Positions 6,909 through 10,551 of a stretch of DNA of 10,551 nt are shown here, in pieces. The notes beneath the pieces were generated by a model. It searched no databases. It saw nothing but the letters and a program-made list of their open reading frames with translations, and had not been told where the DNA came from. The stretch comes from Clostridium sp. UBA5530 (GTDB lineage Bacteria > Bacillota > Clostridia > Clostridiales > Clostridiaceae), in contig DINW01000070.1 of assembly GCA_002423705.1 (NCBI GenBank), positions 1-10,551 on the forward strand, written 5' to 3'. A program made the position numbers and the translations under genes. Within the stretch, counting starts at the first letter, position 1; each line of letters opens with the position of its first letter.

Positions 6909-7611
6909 GGCTCTCATCCTTTAAAATTTCAATAATCTTTTCTTCAAATTCTGGACTTTTCAAAATTTCACTAGGAACTTCCTCTAAAACTCCATTATTT
7001 AGAACTACTATTTCATCACATAGGTCTGTAGCTAATTGAAGGATGTGAGTAGAGAATATTATTATATGATCATGTTTTATAGATTTCAAAAGATTTCTAA
7101 TTTCTAAAGCCACTACTACATCAAAGGACGTTAATGGCTCATCCAGTAAAATTATAGGAGGTCTTGATATTATGAAACATACCATCTGTATTTTATTTTT
7201 CATACCATGGGAATAATTTTTTATAAGTCTATGTCTGTCCTCTTTTTCTATGTTTAATATGTCAAAGTATTCATCTATGGTTAAAGGATTTTTAACCTTG
7301 TCCTTATTTATATCTATGTAAAACTTTAAAAATTCATATCCCGTTAGAAATTCTGGCAGTATTGGCTGTGAAAACACATATCCTATGTTAGAATAGTCTA
7401 AAATTTGCTCTCTTCCCTGCTCATCACATAACATTACAGTTCCGCTACTTTGCTCATCATCTCCACTTATGCAGTTAAACAGGGTGGTCTTTCCTGCTCC
7501 ATTTCTTCCTAATAGCCCATAAATTTTTCCCTTTTCAAAGGTAAAGGAAGCTCCCTTTAATACTCTCTTTTCTCCAAAGTTCTTTTCTATATCTCTTAAT
7601 AACAAATTCAT
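6901..7611 (-). CDS. ABC transporter ATP-binding protein
   Basis: A 236-residue cytoplasmic ATPase of usual single-domain length. Walker A is GRNGAGKT (35-42), the Q-loop glutamine is about Q82, and Walker B is IILLDEP (153-159) with catalytic E158. The D-loop region is TSFD and the switch histidine is H189 in STH. The signature motif reads YSHGMKNKIQM (133-143) rather than LSGGQ. YSxGM variants are common in exporter-type ATPases of Firmicutes, so it should be active. The ATG at 7611 has AGAGGT six bases upstream; an ATG-TAA start-stop pair sits in that spacer but is too close to the site to be read efficiently. It is the first gene of a two-gene unit with the permease, served by the promoter at 7649-7657. 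It energises transport by the permease; family assignment beyond that cannot be made here. Confidence 0.93.
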   Translation of the reverse strand: MNLLLRDIEKNFGEKRVLKGASFTFEKGKIYGLLGRNGAGKTTLFNCISGDDEQSSGTVMLCDEQGREQILDYSNIGYVFSQPILPEFLTGYEFLKFYIDINKDKVKNPLTIDEYFDILNIEKEDRHRLIKNYSHGMKNKIQMVCFIISRPPIILLDEPLTSFDVVVALEIRNLLKSIKHDHIIIFSTHILQLATDLCDEIVVLNNGVLEEVPSEILKSPEFEEKIIEILKDESHE

Positions 7612-7648
7612 TTACATACCTCTACATATATATTTTTTCTCAATTATA

Positions 7649-7657
7649 ATTATAGCA
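7649..7657 (-). promoter_or_regulatory. Putative extended -10 promoter for the ABC genes
   Basis: TGCTATAAT fits TGnTATAAT exactly and lies about 40 bases before the ATPase ATG, giving a short leader. A second TATAAT overlaps downstream (7643-7648). The -35 position at a 17-base spacing reads AGAAAC, a poor match. It separates expression of the ABC genes from the glycine cleavage operon. Confidence 0.5.
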
Positions 7658-7708
7658 AAATATGATTATAAGTTTCTTAAATACATCTTATATTTCATCA
7701 AATTTAAC

Positions 7709-7746
7709 TACTATTCAGGTGGAATTTGAACTCCAACTGAATAGTA
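7709..7746. other. Stem-loop in the lpdA-ABC gap
   Basis: Arms TACTATTCAG (7709-7718) and CTGAATAGTA (7737-7746) pair perfectly over 10 bp. After one mismatch, TGGA and TCCA add 4 bp around an 8-base loop. No T run follows on the minus strand. On the plus strand TTTTT occurs eight bases later. It may be an operator for the ABC promoter about 55 bp downstream, an RNA-stabilising structure or part of a weak terminator. The function is not established. Confidence 0.5.
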
Positions 7747-7758
7747 TGTGTAATTTTT

Positions 7759-7800
7759 AAGGCCCCCATAAAAAATGTATTATTTTCTATGAAGAGCCTT
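7759..7800 (-). other. Stem-loop downstream of lpdA
   Basis: Read on the minus strand, the arm from 7800 (AAGGCTCTTCATA) pairs with TATGGGGGCCTT ending at 7759. This gives nine continuous pairs including three G-U pairs, a one-base bulge and three more pairs. The same bases pair less well as plus-strand RNA, suggesting an RNA made from the minus strand. It begins 67 bases past the lpdA stop codon and may form the 3' end of the glycine cleavage transcript. It is followed by AAAAATT rather than a T run, so it is not a classical intrinsic terminator. Confidence 0.45.
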
Positions 7801-7867
7801 TATTAATTCATAATCTCTTTATTATTAAATAAATTAAGTGAACAATGGTTTTTAATAAATAATGCTA

Positions 7868-9283
7868 CTATCTTTTAGGCATTATATGAATAGCTTTATT
7901 TCCTAATGCCATAACAGCCTCTGCAAAAGCTTCTGATAAGGTTGGATGTGCATGTATTGTTGATGCAATGTCTTTAACTTTCATATTATTAGAAAGGGCT
8001 AACGCCCCCTCATGAATAAGGTCAGATCCATGAGGTCCCATAATATGAACACCTATTATAATATCTTCTCCTGGTCTATGAGGATTGTCTATCTGAGATA
8101 TTACCTTCACAAAGCCTTCTCCTTCTCCTAAAGCAAGGGCTTTTCCATTAGCTCCAAACATAAATTTACTTGTGTTGTAAGGAATACCTTTCTTCTTAGC
8201 CTCATCTTCAGTAATTCCCACAGATGCAACTTCAGGAAATAGGAATATGCAGCTAGGTACATTGGCCAAATTGCACTTTTCTTTTATTCCCATTATATTT
8301 TGTGCTACTATAATCCCTTCATGGGAAGCTGCATGAGCAAGCATAGATTTACCATTTACATCTCCAATAGCATAAATATTAGAAACATTGGTTCTAAAGT
8401 CTTCATCAGTATCTATACCCTTCCTAGTGTAGGTTACCCCTATTTTCTCAAGGTTTAGTCCTTCTACCCTAGGGGCTCTCCCTGTGGATAGCAGTACTTT
8501 TTCTGCTTCTATAATTACCTGTCCTTTTTTTCCCACAGCTTCTATGATATATCCATTTTCACTACTTTTTATATTCTGTACTGCTGTTCCAACATGTATT
8601 GTTATACCCTTTTTCTTTAAACTAACTACAAGCCTCTTAGTTATATCGCTATCAACTTGAGCTAAAATATTAGGAAGGTACTCTACCACAGTTACTTTAG
8701 ATCCTAGAGCATTAAAAACACAAGCTAGCTCCATACCTATAACTCCACCGCCCACCACTGCTAAAGTTTCTGGTATTTCATCAAAGTTTAGAATATCTTC
8801 ACTTGTGTATATTCCATCCAAGTTTGCACCTGGTATGGGAGGGATAGAAGGCTCTGACCCTGATGCTATTATAATATAATCTCCCTTTATTATCCTGCTT
8901 TTATTGGAATGATCCTTAACCTCTAGGGTATTTCTATCAATAAATGTAGCTGTTCCATTTATAACTTCTATATTGTTTCCTTTTAATAATTGTTGAACTC
9001 CTTCCACTAATTGATTTACTACTTTATTTTTTCTGTTTTGAATCCTTTCTACATTTACACTATAACTTTCAATGTCTATACCAAACTCTTCTATATTTTT
9101 TAAAGTATTTAGTACCTCTGCATTCCTATACAGAGCCTTTGTTGGTATGCAACCTCTATTAAGACATGTTCCTCCTAATGTTTTTTCTTCTATAACAGTA
9201 ACTTCAGCTCCTAGTTCAGCAGCTCTTATTGCTGCTACATATCCTCCAGGGCCACCACCTATAATTATAATTTTCTTACTCAT
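7868..9283 (-). CDS. lpdA: Dihydrolipoyl dehydrogenase (glycine cleavage L-protein)
   Basis: A 471-residue cytoplasmic flavoenzyme that reoxidises dihydrolipoyl groups with NAD+. Next to gcvPB its main substrate should be the lipoylated H-protein. It starts with the FAD-binding fold (GGGPGG at 9-14). The redox disulfide is in GGTCLNRGCIPTK (C40, C45), the NAD fold has GGGVIG (178-183), and the second FAD contact is YAIGDVNG (304-311). The C-terminal dimerisation domain has HAHPTLSE with the catalytic H446 and E451. Length is usual for the core enzyme, and there is no N-terminal lipoyl domain as found in some clostridial relatives. GGTGA lies six bases before the ATG. It follows gcvPB by 15 bp and is the last gene of the operon within this window. 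A role in other 2-oxoacid dehydrogenase complexes cannot be excluded. Confidence 0.96.
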   Translation of the reverse strand: MSKKIIIIGGGPGGYVAAIRAAELGAEVTVIEEKTLGGTCLNRGCIPTKALYRNAEVLNTLKNIEEFGIDIESYSVNVERIQNRKNKVVNQLVEGVQQLLKGNNIEVINGTATFIDRNTLEVKDHSNKSRIIKGDYIIIASGSEPSIPPIPGANLDGIYTSEDILNFDEIPETLAVVGGGVIGMELACVFNALGSKVTVVEYLPNILAQVDSDITKRLVVSLKKKGITIHVGTAVQNIKSSENGYIIEAVGKKGQVIIEAEKVLLSTGRAPRVEGLNLEKIGVTYTRKGIDTDEDFRTNVSNIYAIGDVNGKSMLAHAASHEGIIVAQNIMGIKEKCNLANVPSCIFLFPEVASVGITEDEAKKKGIPYNTSKFMFGANGKALALGEGEGFVKVISQIDNPHRPGEDIIIGVHIMGPHGSDLIHEGALALSNNMKVKDIASTIHAHPTLSEAFAEAVMALGNKAIHIMPKR

Positions 9284-9298
9284 AATACTTCACCACGC

Positions 9299-10551
9299 CT
9301 ATTTATTTTTATTGTATTTTAATATAGGGGTTCTTGCTGCTTTCACCTCATCTACTCTTCTTATTATAGTGTTCTTAGGAGCTTCCTTTAAAACCATAGG
9401 ATTCTCCTTGGCTTCTTCAGAAATCTTAACCATTGCTTCTATGAAGCTATCTAAAGTCTCCTTGCTCTCTGTTTCTGTAGGCTCTATCATAATAGCATTG
9501 TCTATAATAAGTGGAAAATATATTGTAGGAGGATGATATCCATAATCTAAAAGTCTCTTAGCTACATCTAAAGTACCCACTTCATCCTTTGGATTTTTTA
9601 ATCCACCTAATACAAATTCATGCTTACATATCTTATCTATAGGAAGGTTATAACTGTATTTTAGCTTTTCTTTTATATAATTAGCATTTAAAACTGCAGT
9701 TTCACTGGCTTTCTTTAGTCCTTTTCCTCCCATGGTAAGTATATAGCTATAAGCCTTTACCATTACTCCAAAATTTCCGTAGAAGTTCTTTACCCTTCCT
9801 ATGGACTTTGAGTTATTATATTCCAATGTATATTTATCCTTAGTTTTTTTTATTGTTGGAGTAGGAAGAAATTGTTGTAGCTCCTTTTTTACTCCTACTG
9901 GACCACTTCCTGGTCCGCCACCTCCGTGGGGAGTTGAAAAGGTCTTGTGAAGATTTAAATGTACCACATCAAAGCCCATATCTCCTGGTCTTGTTATTCC
10001 CATGATTGCATTCATATTAGCTCCATCGTAGTATAGTAAGCCACCTGCTTCATGGACTAAATCTGCTATTTCACATATATTTTCTTCAAAAAGCCCTAAT
10101 GTGCTAGGGTTTGTTAGCATAAGGCCAGCAATATCATCGCCTAAAGCTACCTTTAGATTTTCTATATCTATAGCTCCTATTTCATTAGATTTTATTTCTA
10201 CTACGTCAAATCCAGCCACTGCTGCACTAGCAGGGTTTGTTCCATGAGCTGAATCTGGCACTATTATCTTCTTTCTTTTAAAGTCTCCCCTATCTTCATG
10301 GTATGCTTTTATAATCATCAATCCCGTAAGTTCCCCATGGGCTCCTGCTGCGGGTTGCAATGTTATATGATCCATTCCTGTTATTTCTGCAAGGTTTTTC
10401 TCTAAATCATACATCAATTCTAAAGAACCTTGTATCATGTCCTCATCTTCATAGGGATGTGCCATGGTGAAATTTGAAATAGCTGCCATGTCCTCATTGA
10501 TTTTAGGATTATACTTCATGGTACAGGAACCTAATGGATAAAACCCCGTAT
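9299..10551 (-). CDS. gcvPB: Glycine dehydrogenase (decarboxylating) subunit 2, partial at the window edge
   Basis: The PLP-binding half of the two-subunit P-protein, which decarboxylates glycine and passes the aminomethyl group to the lipoyl arm of H-protein. The visible 416 residues begin mid-frame. The codons before the ATG at 10519 read GFYPLGSCTMKYNPK, the conserved P-protein motif, so that ATG is internal and roughly 65-75 N-terminal residues lie beyond the window. The PLP lysine is in HLNLHKTFSTPHGGGG (K192 counting from the visible Met of MKYNP). The PLP-contacting aspartate is in DGAN (D165) and the conserved SAHGTNPASA stretch is at 90-99. Nothing is broken within the visible part. 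The partner subunit gcvPA, gcvH and gcvT would be expected upstream, outside the window, together with any glycine riboswitch. It ends 15 bp before lpdA. Confidence 0.96.
   Translation of the reverse strand, partial: TGFYPLGSCTMKYNPKINEDMAAISNFTMAHPYEDEDMIQGSLELMYDLEKNLAEITGMDHITLQPAAGAHGELTGLMIIKAYHEDRGDFKRKKIIVPDSAHGTNPASAAVAGFDVVEIKSNEIGAIDIENLKVALGDDIAGLMLTNPSTLGLFEENICEIADLVHEAGGLLYYDGANMNAIMGITRPGDMGFDVVHLNLHKTFSTPHGGGGPGSGPVGVKKELQQFLPTPTIKKTKDKYTLEYNNSKSIGRVKNFYGNFGVMVKAYSYILTMGGKGLKKASETAVLNANYIKEKLKYSYNLPIDKICKHEFVLGGLKNPKDEVGTLDVAKRLLDYGYHPPTIYFPLIIDNAIMIEPTETESKETLDSFIEAMVKISEEAKENPMVLKEAPKNTIIRRVDEVKAARTPILKYNKNK

Noticed and set aside
7715..7740. TTCAAAT loop resembling a tRNA T-arm on the minus strand
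   Set aside because: The five-base stem needed around TTCAAAT does not pair, the outer 10-bp stem contradicts a tRNA fold, and no acceptor, D or anticodon arm is present.
9072..9536. 154-codon open frame on the plus strand
   Set aside because: It lies antisense across lpdA and gcvPB, both with intact family motifs, and has no recognisable product.
10517..10519. ATG at 10519 as the true start of gcvPB
   Set aside because: The frame stays open to the window edge and encodes the conserved GFYPLGSCT just before this Met, so the gene starts outside the window.

Overview
The window is AT-rich and every convincing gene lies on the minus strand. It reads right to left, starting inside a split-subunit glycine cleavage operon (gcvPB then lpdA). 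Low GC, AGGAGG-type ribosome binding sites, one TTG start, AGA/ATA-rich codon use and the two-subunit P-protein all point to a Firmicute, most likely Clostridium or a close relative. The species cannot be fixed from this sequence.

Layout in transcription order. (1) 10551-7868: gcvPB, cut by the right window edge, and lpdA, 15 bp apart. They form the tail of a glycine cleavage operon whose other genes would lie outside the window. (2) 7867-7612: a 256-bp gap with two stem-loops and a TGnTATAAT promoter facing the next pair. (3) 7611-5307: an ABC ATPase and a 533-residue polytopic permease, overlapping by 8 bp and closed by a 17-bp stem-loop terminator with a T run. (4) 5117-403: four closely spaced genes, namely a seven-helix membrane GGDEF protein, an Ogt-type DNA alkyltransferase, a membrane HExxH metalloprotease with a TPR-like C-terminus, and a pentapeptide-repeat protein ending in a two-helix ion-channel pore. 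Gaps are 52, 105 and 67 bp with no terminator seen, so they may be one transcription unit. (5) 402-1: no full gene. It holds a 73-codon open frame without a start codon (minus strand) and a plus-strand micro-ORF with an excellent ribosome binding site inside an inverted repeat.

The gcv genes are housekeeping one-carbon metabolism. The ABC pair is a self-contained transporter or exporter of unknown substrate. The 5117-403 cluster is the least ordinary part: three of its four products are membrane proteins, the channel's filter has lost the GYGD consensus, and the metalloprotease gene has a large imperfect inverted repeat abutting its ribosome binding site. A joint function for this cluster is inference only.

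No tRNA, rRNA, CRISPR array, insertion sequence or phage gene was recognised.
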